Shown piece by piece: positions 1 to 5,043 of a stretch of DNA of 5,606 nt; positions within the stretch are counted from its first letter, which is position 1; every line of letters begins with the position of its first letter. A program made the position numbers and the translations under genes. Below the pieces are notes generated by a model. The model made no database searches, had not been told where the DNA came from, and was given only the letters and a program-made list of their open reading frames with translations. The DNA is from Sulfurospirillaceae bacterium (GTDB taxonomy: Bacteria; Campylobacterota; Campylobacteria; Campylobacterales; Sulfurospirillaceae): NCBI GenBank assembly GCA_028705785.1, contig JAQWCT010000176.1, positions 1-5,606 on the forward strand. Direction: 5' to 3'.

Positions 1-24
1 GAAATCCTTTTTAGAGCAAAAGTA

Positions 25-73
25 GGGTATTTAACCCCCCATCAAAGGCACTTTTTTAAATGCCTTTTGTGGG
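25..73 (-). terminator. Hairpins downstream of the 168-aa gene, possible terminator or processing site
   Basis: Immediately beyond the stop codon of the minus-strand gene at 77-583, bases 38-50 and 61-73 form 13-nt complementary arms around a 10-nt loop. The core AAAGGCA/TGCCTTT is perfect. The outer part has one mismatch and one pair that is G-T on the plus strand. A second, weaker element, GGGT/ACCC, lies at 25-37. No U-run follows on the minus strand, so a classical Rho-independent terminator is not supported. The position right after the stop is the main reason to suspect transcript termination or 3'-end processing. Confidence 0.35.
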
Positions 74-76
74 TGA

Positions 77-583
77 TTAGATGGCTAATTTATCTTTTTT
101 ATCGACATTGAGATTTAGACCACAAAAACGATATAAGTCAAAATCATCTAAAACGGTTACTTCTGTTTGATTTGGTAATGGAAGATATTTTTTATCAGCT
201 TGTTGTTTTTTTGATTGTTTTTCTTCTGATGTAGGGAGTACCAACATTTTTTTACCAGTGTAGTTTTTATCAATGAAATCTTTTAAGATTGAAGTTGTTA
301 CATTGAATTTTCGCATATGGTCAGCTTTGATTTTTACTACAAGAGTTTTTAGAGAGTTATTATCCTGATGCATTTCACCGTGTTCGTCAGTACGACCGAA
401 AGCAGATTCATAGATACCGTGAATTTGAAACCAAAATTGTTCTACACCGTGTTCATCTTTAGAATTATTTGCGTTTGCGTGTTGTGGCATAAAGCCGACT
501 AAAGAGATTCTTTTTTTCTGATTCTCAAATGAGAAGTTTAAAGCCTCGAAAGACTCGACATAAGAATTAATTTCTTTTGACAT
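77..583 (-). CDS. Unknown 168-aa protein of the mobile element
   Basis: I do not recognise this family. The start is well supported: ATG at 581-583 is preceded by AGGAGA (591-596) at normal spacing. The protein is soluble, with no signal peptide or membrane segment. Residues about 25-113 look like an alternating beta/alpha domain (ISLVGF at 26-31, QFWFQIHGIYESAFGR at 49-64, KTLVVKIKA at 79-87, then a helix ending at a KKMLVLP strand). A Lys/Gln-rich linker follows at 119-132 and an acidic C-terminus at 145-164. It is the second gene of a minus-strand pair with the 83-aa gene at 662-913, separated by tandem hairpins. A sequence resembling a ribosome-binding site (AAAGGA, complement of 5-10) at the window's left edge suggests a further gene follows. 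A nucleic-acid-binding or element-maintenance role is possible but rests only on context. Confidence 0.75.
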   Translation of the reverse strand: MSKEINSYVESFEALNFSFENQKKRISLVGFMPQHANANNSKDEHGVEQFWFQIHGIYESAFGRTDEHGEMHQDNNSLKTLVVKIKADHMRKFNVTTSILKDFIDKNYTGKKMLVLPTSEEKQSKKQQADKKYLPLPNQTEVTVLDDFDLYRFCGLNLNVDKKDKLAI

Positions 584-610
584 GATGATTTCTCCTACCG
601 AATTTTTTTA

Positions 611-665
611 GTGACGAGGGGTCGGTTAAGTCCTCGCCACTTAATCAGTTTATAGACTTGATTAA
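611..665 (-). other. Two tandem inverted repeats between the 83-aa and 168-aa genes
   Basis: Arms GTGACGAGG (611-619) and CCTCGCCAC (632-640) pair over 9 bp, with one G-U wobble in the minus-strand RNA and a loop of about 12 nt. Next to it TTAATCA (641-647) and TGATTAA (659-665) form a perfect 7-bp inverted repeat that overlaps the stop codon of the 83-aa gene. In the minus-strand transcript the GC-rich hairpin is followed by a run of A, not U, so it is not a typical intrinsic terminator for that direction. It could be an attenuator, an RNA processing site, or a structural DNA element. Confidence 0.5.
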
Positions 666-913
666 GGTCGTGTATTCATTTCAATTTGTAAATCTAAATT
701 ACCCATGATAATTTGTAAATTTTCTAGCATTGAATAGAGTTCATTTACGGTGGTATTTCTTACATAATCTATTTCAAGATTAAGAGATGAAAAGTTAGAA
801 ATACAAGAAATTGTGGCAAGTTGTTTTTGGGCAAGAGCTATTTGTAATTTGATATTTTCGTTTGATGTGGGGTATAATTTAGTGTCGGTTAAATTTTCTT
901 GATTTTGTATCAT
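662..913 (-). CDS. Small unknown 83-aa protein, divergent from the HTH regulator
   Basis: An upstream ATG in the same frame (about 956-958) would give 98 aa. However, the ATG at 911-913 (MIQNQENL...) has an excellent AGGAGG (922-927) at good spacing, and starting upstream would place the perfect palindrome at 941-957 inside the coding region. I therefore use 913. The product is predicted to be mostly helical (LQIALAQKQLATI at 23-35 and NELYSMLENLQIIMGNLDLQIE at 57-78), with no membrane segment or known motif. It is the first gene of the minus-strand unit leading to the 168-aa gene and is transcribed away from the HTH gene at 1047, across a shared operator-like region. That arrangement suggests it opens an early or accessory operon controlled by the HTH protein. 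Its function is unknown. Confidence 0.65.
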   Translation of the reverse strand: MIQNQENLTDTKLYPTSNENIKLQIALAQKQLATISCISNFSSLNLEIDYVRNTTVNELYSMLENLQIIMGNLDLQIEMNTRP

Positions 914-940
914 AATTACCAACCTCCTAAAATGTAATAA

Positions 941-957
941 TGCACAATAATTGTGCA
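941..957. promoter_or_regulatory. Perfect palindromic operator candidate O1
   Basis: Arms TGCACAAT and ATTGTGCA flank a single central A, giving a perfect 17-bp inverted repeat. It lies 28 bp upstream of the start of the minus-strand 83-aa gene, where it would overlap or adjoin that gene's promoter. A near copy occurs at 1005-1021. Palindromes of this size in a divergent region next to a small HTH gene are typical of repressor-binding sites. Confidence 0.7.
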
Positions 958-1004
958 AATCATCAAAGGAACTATAAATAAATTTAACTTAAAAAAAGAT
1001 TAAT

Positions 1005-1021
1005 TAAACAATAATTGTGCA
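1005..1021. promoter_or_regulatory. Second operator candidate O2, upstream of the HTH gene
   Basis: This 17-bp site matches O1 at 15 of 17 positions. The two differences are both in the left arm, so the right half-site ATTGTGCA is intact and the left half is degenerate. The centres of the two sites (949 and 1013) are 64 bp apart. It sits directly before an AT-rich stretch (1023-1035, containing TAATAT and TATAAAT) that could be the -10 region for the HTH gene. Binding here would therefore be expected to control the plus-strand operon. Confidence 0.62.
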
Positions 1022-1035
1022 ATAATAATATAAAT
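1022..1035 (+). promoter_or_regulatory. Probable -10 region of the HTH/membrane/nuclease operon
   Basis: The stretch is a run of AATAATAATATAAAT-like sequence, giving TAATAT or TATAAA as -10 candidates, just after O2 and just before the AGG of the HTH gene. No clear -35 is seen, which is common in AT-rich Campylobacterota promoters. The exact hexamer cannot be decided by eye because several overlapping choices exist. Confidence 0.35.
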
Positions 1036-1046
1036 AGGTGAATAAA

Positions 1047-1247
1047 ATGACAAAACAAGAGTTAGCGAAGCTATTTAATGTAAGTAGAAACACAATAAAT
1101 AATTGGGAAAAAGAAAAACCTGATTTAGTAAGATTAATAAATCAAGGACTAGCAATAGATGAGCAAATAGAAGAAGCAAAGAGAAATTTAAAACGATTAG
1201 AAGAGATAAAAGAATCAGCAAATTGCAGTAAATTCAAATTAAAATAA
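1047..1247 (+). CDS. Small HTH DNA-binding regulator (66 aa)
   Basis: A GTG at 1038 in the same frame would add three residues, but AGG at 1036-1038 is spaced correctly for ATG at 1047, so that start is chosen. Residues 2-22 form a helix-turn-helix (TKQELAKLFNVSRNTINNWEK), with the recognition helix around SRNTINNW. Residues 36-57 form a charged amphipathic helix (DEQIEEAKRNLKRLEEIKE) that looks like a short coiled coil for dimerisation. There is no enzymatic or ligand-binding domain. Its placement beside two copies of a palindrome suggests an autoregulatory repressor or switch protein acting on both its own operon and the divergent 83-aa/168-aa genes. It is followed by the 53-aa membrane protein and the Mrr-type nuclease with very short gaps, so it probably also sets the expression of that cargo. 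The HTH call is firm; its targets are inferred. Confidence 0.82.
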   Translation: MTKQELAKLFNVSRNTINNWEKEKPDLVRLINQGLAIDEQIEEAKRNLKRLEEIKESANCSKFKLK

Positions 1248-1255
1248 GGATTAAA

Positions 1256-1417
1256 ATGTATGGATTTCCAATAATAAGCCCCACCTTAATGAATTCATTT
1301 CAAGGTATAAAACTTGAAAGTGTTTTTGGGTTAATAGGAATTTTTACAATATGTTTAATTACTTTTATAGGAATATATAAAACTGCTTGTTATGTGAGAG
1401 ATAAAAAATGGAATTAA
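1256..1417 (+). CDS. Small single-span membrane protein (53 aa)
   Basis: This short gene runs from ATG at 1256 to TAA at 1415-1417. It is preceded by AGGA at 1247-1250, five bases before the ATG, which also overlaps the stop of the HTH gene. Residues about 22-41 form one hydrophobic helix (SVFGLIGIFTICLITFIGIY), followed by a basic tail (KTACYVRDKKWN) that should lie in the cytoplasm by the positive-inside rule. Its stop lies one base before the start of the membrane-anchored nuclease, and that gene's weak GGA (1410-1412) lies within its last codons, so the two are likely translationally coupled. No family is recognised. A membrane partner, inhibitor or trigger for the nuclease is a reasonable guess from the pairing. 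Confidence 0.7.
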   Translation: MYGFPIISPTLMNSFQGIKLESVFGLIGIFTICLITFIGIYKTACYVRDKKWN

Positions 1418-1418
1418 A

Positions 1419-2087
1419 ATGAGTATTATTTTAGCAACTGTAATTTTAATAGCAATAATTGCATTATTTGTAGGACTACAAGAATCAGCAAAAAAGACAA
1501 TGAGAAAAGTAAGAAAAGACAACGAACTAGCAGAAAAAAGAGCCAGAATACAAAAATACTATGATGAAGAAAAAGAAACAGCAATAAAACGAGAAATCCA
1601 TCCTCATGAAGAAATTATCAAAGAAGAAAAACCTTTACATGTAAACCAATCAGTACAAAATATAGAAAAACAATTTTTTAATCATCAAAAAAATACAACA
1701 ACAAGACCAAGTTATCAAGAAAATAAAAAAAGAGGCAATGACTACGAACAACAAGTAGGAGAATACTACGAAAAAATAGGCTATAAAGTTATTTATCATG
1801 GGTTAAATAAAGGAAGAAAAGACGGAGGGATTGACCTAATCGCAGAGAATAGTTATGAAATAATATTGATACAATGCAAAGCATGGAAAAATGCAATAGT
1901 AAAGCAAAAACATGTAAAAGAATTTATCGGAAATTGTGCGATATTTTTAGAAGATAATCCTCAAAATACAACAATGATAAAAAGACATTTTGTGACATCA
2001 AGTGAAACAGAAGACCACGCTTTGTCAAAATATCTTATTCAACATAGAGATAAGATTCAAGTTATTATCATGCCATTTCAAATTTAG
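1419..2087 (+). CDS. Membrane-anchored Mrr-family (PD-(D/E)xK) nuclease
   Basis: This 222-aa protein has three parts. Residues 2-20 are a hydrophobic helix followed by lysines and arginines, indicating an N-terminal anchor with the bulk in the cytoplasm. Residues 25-105 form a highly charged, probably helical linker (KVRKDNELAEKRARIQKYYDEEKE and onward). Residues 106-222 form an Mrr_cat-like endonuclease domain. Key motifs are intact: GNDYE (106-110), the basic glycine-rich stretch leading to DGGIDL (135-140, catalytic Asp139), and QCK (152-154), the Q-x-K variant typical of Mrr-like enzymes, with Lys154 catalytic. The start at 1419 follows the 53-aa gene by one base. Mrr-type enzymes cut DNA, often modified or foreign DNA. 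With no methylase nearby and a membrane anchor, a role in defence or exclusion of competing elements is more likely than classical restriction. The target is unknown. The gene ends 12 bases before the tRNA-derived att core, a usual place for cargo. Confidence 0.85.
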   Translation: MSIILATVILIAIIALFVGLQESAKKTMRKVRKDNELAEKRARIQKYYDEEKETAIKREIHPHEEIIKEEKPLHVNQSVQNIEKQFFNHQKNTTTRPSYQENKKRGNDYEQQVGEYYEKIGYKVIYHGLNKGRKDGGIDLIAENSYEIILIQCKAWKNAIVKQKHVKEFIGNCAIFLEDNPQNTTMIKRHFVTSSETEDHALSKYLIQHRDKIQVIIMPFQI

Positions 2088-2099
2088 GCATAAGCTTTT

Positions 2100-2122
2100 T
2101 TCGAATCCCTCTCTGTCCGCCA
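2100..2122 (+). repeat. 3' end of a tRNA-Ser gene, attachment-site core (attP or tandem junction)
   Basis: The bases read as the last part of a tRNA: T-loop TTCGAAT (2100-2106), T-stem 3' strand CCCTC (2107-2111), acceptor 3' strand TCTGTCC (2112-2118), discriminator G (2119) and encoded CCA (2120-2122). A G discriminator and this acceptor fit tRNA-Ser. The matching 5' T-stem (GAGGG) is not present. The upstream bases are a T-run after the nuclease stop, so this is only a fragment. Together with the adjacent tyrosine integrase it is best read as the element's att core. The identity with a chromosomal tRNA may extend past 2122. Confidence 0.85.
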
Positions 2123-2174
2123 CCTCTTTTTAAACCCCTATTTTCAGGCACTTCCGAGATACAAAATCGTCACT

Positions 2175-2207
2175 GTGCCCAAAACGTGCCCAAAATGTAC
2201 CAAAAAA
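2175..2207. repeat. Three 11-bp direct repeats next to att, candidate integrase or excisionase arm sites
   Basis: GTGCCCAAAAC (2175-2185), GTGCCCAAAAT (2186-2196) and the degenerate GTACCAAAAAA (2197-2207) follow one another without gaps. The period of 11 bp places them on nearly the same face of the helix. They lie between the att core (53 bp away) and the integrase stop codon at 2208-2210. Tyrosine integrases with an N-terminal arm-binding domain, and their excisionases, commonly use such short direct repeats beside the core. No matching set was seen on the other side of the core. Confidence 0.65.
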
Positions 2208-3281
2208 CTATGCAACTTGCTCTAAAAAAGTAGCTCTTTGTCTGCTTCTTAGCCTAGTATATCGTGCATATTTTTCAAGTGTCATAGAGCTATGTTTGTG
2301 CCCTAACATATTAGAAACCCATAAAACATCTTCACCATTTGAAATCATCAAACTAGCAAAAGAGTGACGCATTTGATAAAGATTTCGATAAAGGATACCT
2401 AACTTTTGCAGTGTAGGTTTCCAATAATGAGAACTTATCTTGTCACACGTATTATAAGGTTCTCTCATGTAGGTTTCAAACAAATAGATACTCTCTTTAG
2501 GAGATAGCTTTCTATGCTCTTGTAAGTAGGGCATAAGAGTATTGATAATCTCCACGGTACGAACGCTATTTTTTGTTTTCGGTAAGGTTTCCATTCCTTG
2601 CCTACGACTGCGTTCTACTCGAAAACTTTTATCCTCAAAATAAAAATCTTCCCATTTAAGACCAATAATCTCACCCGTTCTAAGACCTGTTAAAAAACCA
2701 ATAGCAAAAAAGGCTCTGATATGTTCAGGCATTGCCTTTAAGATAGCAAATATCTCTTCAACTGAAAAAGGGTTTTTCACTCTAAAATCTTCAGTTTTAG
2801 GAGAGCGTATCAAAGTAAAAGGATTTTTGTTGATAATCTCATCTTTACAAGCATCTTCAAAAATAGTATAAAAAACTGTCCTTATACCTTTAACGGTTTT
2901 ACCTGTAACCTTTGTTAAAAGACCATTTTGCCATCGTGCCAAGTCTGAGGGTTTGATTGTATCCAAACGTTTCTTCTCAAAATGAGGTTTGATATGAATT
3001 TCATAAAGCCTAATGTAGCGTTTATGCGTAATTGCACGTCTTTCATTTTGATGAATCTCTAAACTGATTTGAGAAAATTCACCAACTGTTGGAACTTTTT
3101 TTTCATTTTCAATTTTAAAGAACTCCCCTGAGTTTATCTTATATTGAATCTCAGGGATAATGTTGTTAAGGGCAAATTTTCGATTTGCTTTTGTGTCATC
3201 TAAGCCTAAAGATTTTTTATATCTTTTTGATAGATGATAAAATGTTATCCACAATTTGCCGTCGCGATTTGTTAATGTCAT
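2208..3281 (-). CDS. int: Tyrosine recombinase (phage-type integrase)
   Basis: The frame opens further upstream with a TTG at 3318-3320, but ATG at 3279-3281 (MTLTNRDGK...) has an AAGGA upstream and begins a typical integrase N-terminus, giving 357 aa. Residues about 1-50 form an arm-binding-like beta domain (GKLWITFYHLSKRYKKSLGL). Residues about 63-150 form the SAM-like core-binding domain. The catalytic domain starts near 172. Catalytic residues are visible: Arg201 (GLRTGE), a beta-hairpin lysine near 235-237 (PKTKNS), Arg305 in YQMRHSFAS (Gln in place of the usual first His of HxxR), His328 (LGHKH) and the nucleophile Tyr338 (MTLEKYARY). It should integrate and excise the element at the tRNA-Ser 3' end that lies 86 bp beyond its stop. 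Its 5' end overlaps the excisionase-like gene by 65 bp in another frame, indicating tight co-expression. Length and motifs suggest it is functional. Confidence 0.93.
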   Translation of the reverse strand: MTLTNRDGKLWITFYHLSKRYKKSLGLDDTKANRKFALNNIIPEIQYKINSGEFFKIENEKKVPTVGEFSQISLEIHQNERRAITHKRYIRLYEIHIKPHFEKKRLDTIKPSDLARWQNGLLTKVTGKTVKGIRTVFYTIFEDACKDEIINKNPFTLIRSPKTEDFRVKNPFSVEEIFAILKAMPEHIRAFFAIGFLTGLRTGEIIGLKWEDFYFEDKSFRVERSRRQGMETLPKTKNSVRTVEIINTLMPYLQEHRKLSPKESIYLFETYMREPYNTCDKISSHYWKPTLQKLGILYRNLYQMRHSFASLMISNGEDVLWVSNMLGHKHSSMTLEKYARYTRLRSRQRATFLEQVA

Positions 3282-3543
3282 TGGTATTAAATCCTTCCAA
3301 TACCCACGAATCAATCGCAACTCTATCGAAAAGAATTTTACCTGTTTTTTTGTAAAAATGAATATTCTCCAAAAAGGTATTTTCTTTGAGCGTGTAGATA
3401 TGGTCTTTTGAGTATCCTAAATACGTTGCAAGCTCTTTAACCGAGAGCCACCGTTTAGCTGTTTGATTCGTAAGAGATTTTTTGATTAATTCAATATCCT
3501 TTGCCATCTCTTTAATGAGGTTGATATTTTCCATTTCAATCAT
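3217..3543 (-). CDS. AlpA/HTH_17-type excisionase-like DNA-binding protein (108 aa)
   Basis: A GTG at 3546 adds one residue, but the AGGTGG at 3550-3555 is better spaced for ATG at 3541-3543. An N-terminal helix (residues 1-28) leads to a MerR-like winged HTH from about residue 31 to 80: RWLSVKELATYLGYSKDHIYTLKE is the helix-turn-helix and KKTGKILFDRVAIDSWV is the wing plus the conserved end of this family. A basic tail follows (KSRRQIVDNILSSIKKI). Such proteins act as recombination directionality factors or as regulators of integrase. The Shine-Dalgarno sequence overlaps the stop codon of rep and its own 3' end overlaps int by 65 bp, so the three are probably translated from one message. An excisionase role is likely from family and position, though AlpA-like regulators look the same. 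Confidence 0.82.
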   Translation of the reverse strand: MIEMENINLIKEMAKDIELIKKSLTNQTAKRWLSVKELATYLGYSKDHIYTLKENTFLENIHFYKKTGKILFDRVAIDSWVLEGFNTNDINKSRRQIVDNILSSIKKI

Positions 3544-3553
3544 CACATACCAC

Positions 3554-4915
3554 CTAAAACGGTATTTTAGGCTTCAAATTTCGCCTAACTGCTTCATCAT
3601 AAGCAATGTTATAACGCTTATTAGTTGTATTAAAATCCACATCCTCTTTTTGAAAATCTGCTGTAATATCATCCAAATATTGAAGCAGTTCAAAATCACC
3701 AAGTTTAAAAACTGATAACACATTAACGGGCTTTATTAGTTGCCCATTTCTTAGTAGTCTAAAATGCTGTTTTGTACCATCAAATTGTTTTATCTCAAGT
3801 GGAATAAAATCTTTTGAATAGTGAAATGGTTTTGGTGTTGATGCTGTTGGCTCATGTAACTCTTTAACTGTTTCATCTAAATTTTGAATCAATAGCTCTT
3901 TAGTGATAAGCACAGAGTTAATAAGACCTTTACGAATCAAGAGCTTATGCTCTTTGGTAAAACTTGTATCATCATAGATATAGGCTTTGCGTTTAATTCG
4001 CTCTAGTGGTGATGTAACTTGTAAAAAATCTTCAATAGAATAGTTCTCTTTGATAAAATCCCATATAAGAAGTGTCTTAGCTCTGTTTTTGGTATTGTTC
4101 TCAATATCTTTAGCACTGATGGTGTTTAAATCAATAAGCCTGATATCTTCCATTGCTTGTCTAAAGAGCTTTTGAGCGTTTTGCAGTGCATCTTCTACTG
4201 TTATGATGCTAAAAGCTCTTAAATGGCTTCTGTGCATCTCAAATTCTACATTAAAGATGGGATGCACTAGGTCAAATCCATTGAGCCTAAAGTATTCTTC
4301 CATAAGGTCACTTTTTTTAGATTGCTTTAGCTCTAAAGTTTTATTGTAAAGCCTTAGTCTAAAAGGAGGTTTACCAACATAAAGCGTTTGAATAGCATTA
4401 GCACTTCCAATCTCAGCAATCGAGGCATAATTTCTCTTTCGTGTAACAAACATACTTTTATCAATAAAGCCTAAATCGTATTGAATGAAGCAGTTTAAAT
4501 CTATTCTAGTGATAGGATGCTCTTTGGTGATGTAACCCTCTAGCATTGAATCAATAAACTCAATGAGTGATTTTATCCCTATGGTATAAATACCAGTTCC
4601 TAAAAGTTGTATTCTTATATCATGTAAGCCACGATTAGTTAATTTATCTTTAAATCCTATTTTAAAGAACTCATTGATATCTCTAAACCAATAATAACCC
4701 TCAGCTTTTCCAAGAGAACTAAGAGCTATATCGTTAATGTTGATAGTGATATCAGCATTACTATATTCAATCTCTTTTTTCTCAAATTTATCTTTGATAC
4801 GCTCCATTTGGTCTAAAATGTCCAAGAATAAATCATCATATTCAAGTGAACTTTCACAAAAGTAATAGAGGGCATCAATACCACAAACGAATGTTATATT
4901 TTTCAAATTTTGCAT
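3554..4915 (-). CDS. Rep_trans-like rolling-circle replication initiator
   Basis: This 453-aa protein resembles the replication initiation factor family shared by pT181-type plasmids and filamentous phages (RstA/pII-like). Visible hallmarks are IRIQLLGTGI (100-109), HPITRIDLNCFIQYD (133-147, the conserved R-x-D), and TLYVGKPPFRLRLYNKTLE (177-195), which matches the family's 'Y-x-G ... R-x-Y-(D/N)-K ... E' block, with Tyr190 among possible active-site tyrosines. FNVEFEMHRSHLR (221-233) is the usual acidic strand plus basic helix. The C-terminal half (240-453) is helical and less conserved, perhaps for helicase contact or DNA binding. It would nick the element's origin and start ssDNA-producing replication. 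AAGGAAA lies about 10 bases before ATG 4915, a slightly long spacing. The hairpin-rich region upstream may be its target. It is followed by xis and int in the same direction. Family assignment is by motif only. Confidence 0.78.
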   Translation of the reverse strand: MQNLKNITFVCGIDALYYFCESSLEYDDLFLDILDQMERIKDKFEKKEIEYSNADITININDIALSSLGKAEGYYWFRDINEFFKIGFKDKLTNRGLHDIRIQLLGTGIYTIGIKSLIEFIDSMLEGYITKEHPITRIDLNCFIQYDLGFIDKSMFVTRKRNYASIAEIGSANAIQTLYVGKPPFRLRLYNKTLELKQSKKSDLMEEYFRLNGFDLVHPIFNVEFEMHRSHLRAFSIITVEDALQNAQKLFRQAMEDIRLIDLNTISAKDIENNTKNRAKTLLIWDFIKENYSIEDFLQVTSPLERIKRKAYIYDDTSFTKEHKLLIRKGLINSVLITKELLIQNLDETVKELHEPTASTPKPFHYSKDFIPLEIKQFDGTKQHFRLLRNGQLIKPVNVLSVFKLGDFELLQYLDDITADFQKEDVDFNTTNKRYNIAYDEAVRRNLKPKIPF

Positions 4916-4942
4916 TGCAAATATTTCCTTTTTCCGTTTAGT

Positions 4943-4966
4943 AAGGGGTATTACTATATACCCCTT
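4943..4966. repeat. Perfect 9-bp hairpin upstream of rep
   Basis: AAGGGGTAT (4943-4951) and ATACCCCTT (4958-4966) are perfect inverted repeats around a 6-nt loop. The hairpin lies 27 bp upstream of the rep start and is much richer in G and C than its surroundings. No U-run follows in either direction strong enough for an intrinsic terminator. It is a candidate nick-site hairpin for the initiator or a regulatory hairpin in the rep leader. Confidence 0.6.
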
Positions 4967-4974
4967 GAATCATG

Positions 4975-5043
4975 GTGAAAAAGGAGAGTGAACGCTCAAA
5001 GAGCAGGACTGCTTCTTTTCGCTTTTCACTTTCCTTTTTTCAC
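4975..5043. repeat. Long imperfect inverted repeat with nested hairpins, candidate replication origin or packaging hairpin
   Basis: The arms at 4975-4992 and 5025-5043 are complementary over 18-19 nt, with one bulged base and one mismatch (GTGAAAAAGGAGAGTGAA against the complement of TTCACTTTCCTTTTTTCAC). Inside the 32-nt interval are short hairpins: GCTC/GAGC (4994-5004) and GCAG/CTGC (5003-5012). The structure starts exactly at the base next to the stop codon of the OB-fold-like gene and ends close to the 4943-4966 hairpin, so almost the whole 128-bp gap upstream of rep is structured. A bidirectional terminator is the main alternative, since T-rich arms are included in the stem. Confidence 0.55.

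Noticed and set aside
722..735. A 12-base match (CTAGCATTGAAT) to the region near 4541
   Set aside because: Both copies encode the peptide Ser-Met-Leu-Glu in different proteins. Chance sharing of codons is enough explanation.
914..958. 98-aa version of the small minus-strand protein
   Set aside because: It would put the perfect palindrome in coding sequence and ignores the strong AGGAGG before ATG 911-913.
2295..2305. GTGCCCTAACA inside int as a further copy of the 11-bp arm-site repeat
   Set aside because: It matches only the first six bases plus a few others and encodes the conserved LGHKH of the integrase, so coding constraint explains it.
3282..3320. Longer integrase starting at TTG 3318-3320
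   Set aside because: The extra 13 residues (MRLIRGYWKDLIP) come from a frame inside the excisionase-like gene, and there is no ribosome-binding site for the TTG. ATG at 3281 with AAGGA is better.
3482..3715. Plus-strand open frame of 77 codons
   Set aside because: It overlaps the ends of the rep and excisionase-like genes on the opposite strand, has no convincing ribosome-binding site and gives a low-complexity Ile/Cys-rich translation. It is a shadow frame.
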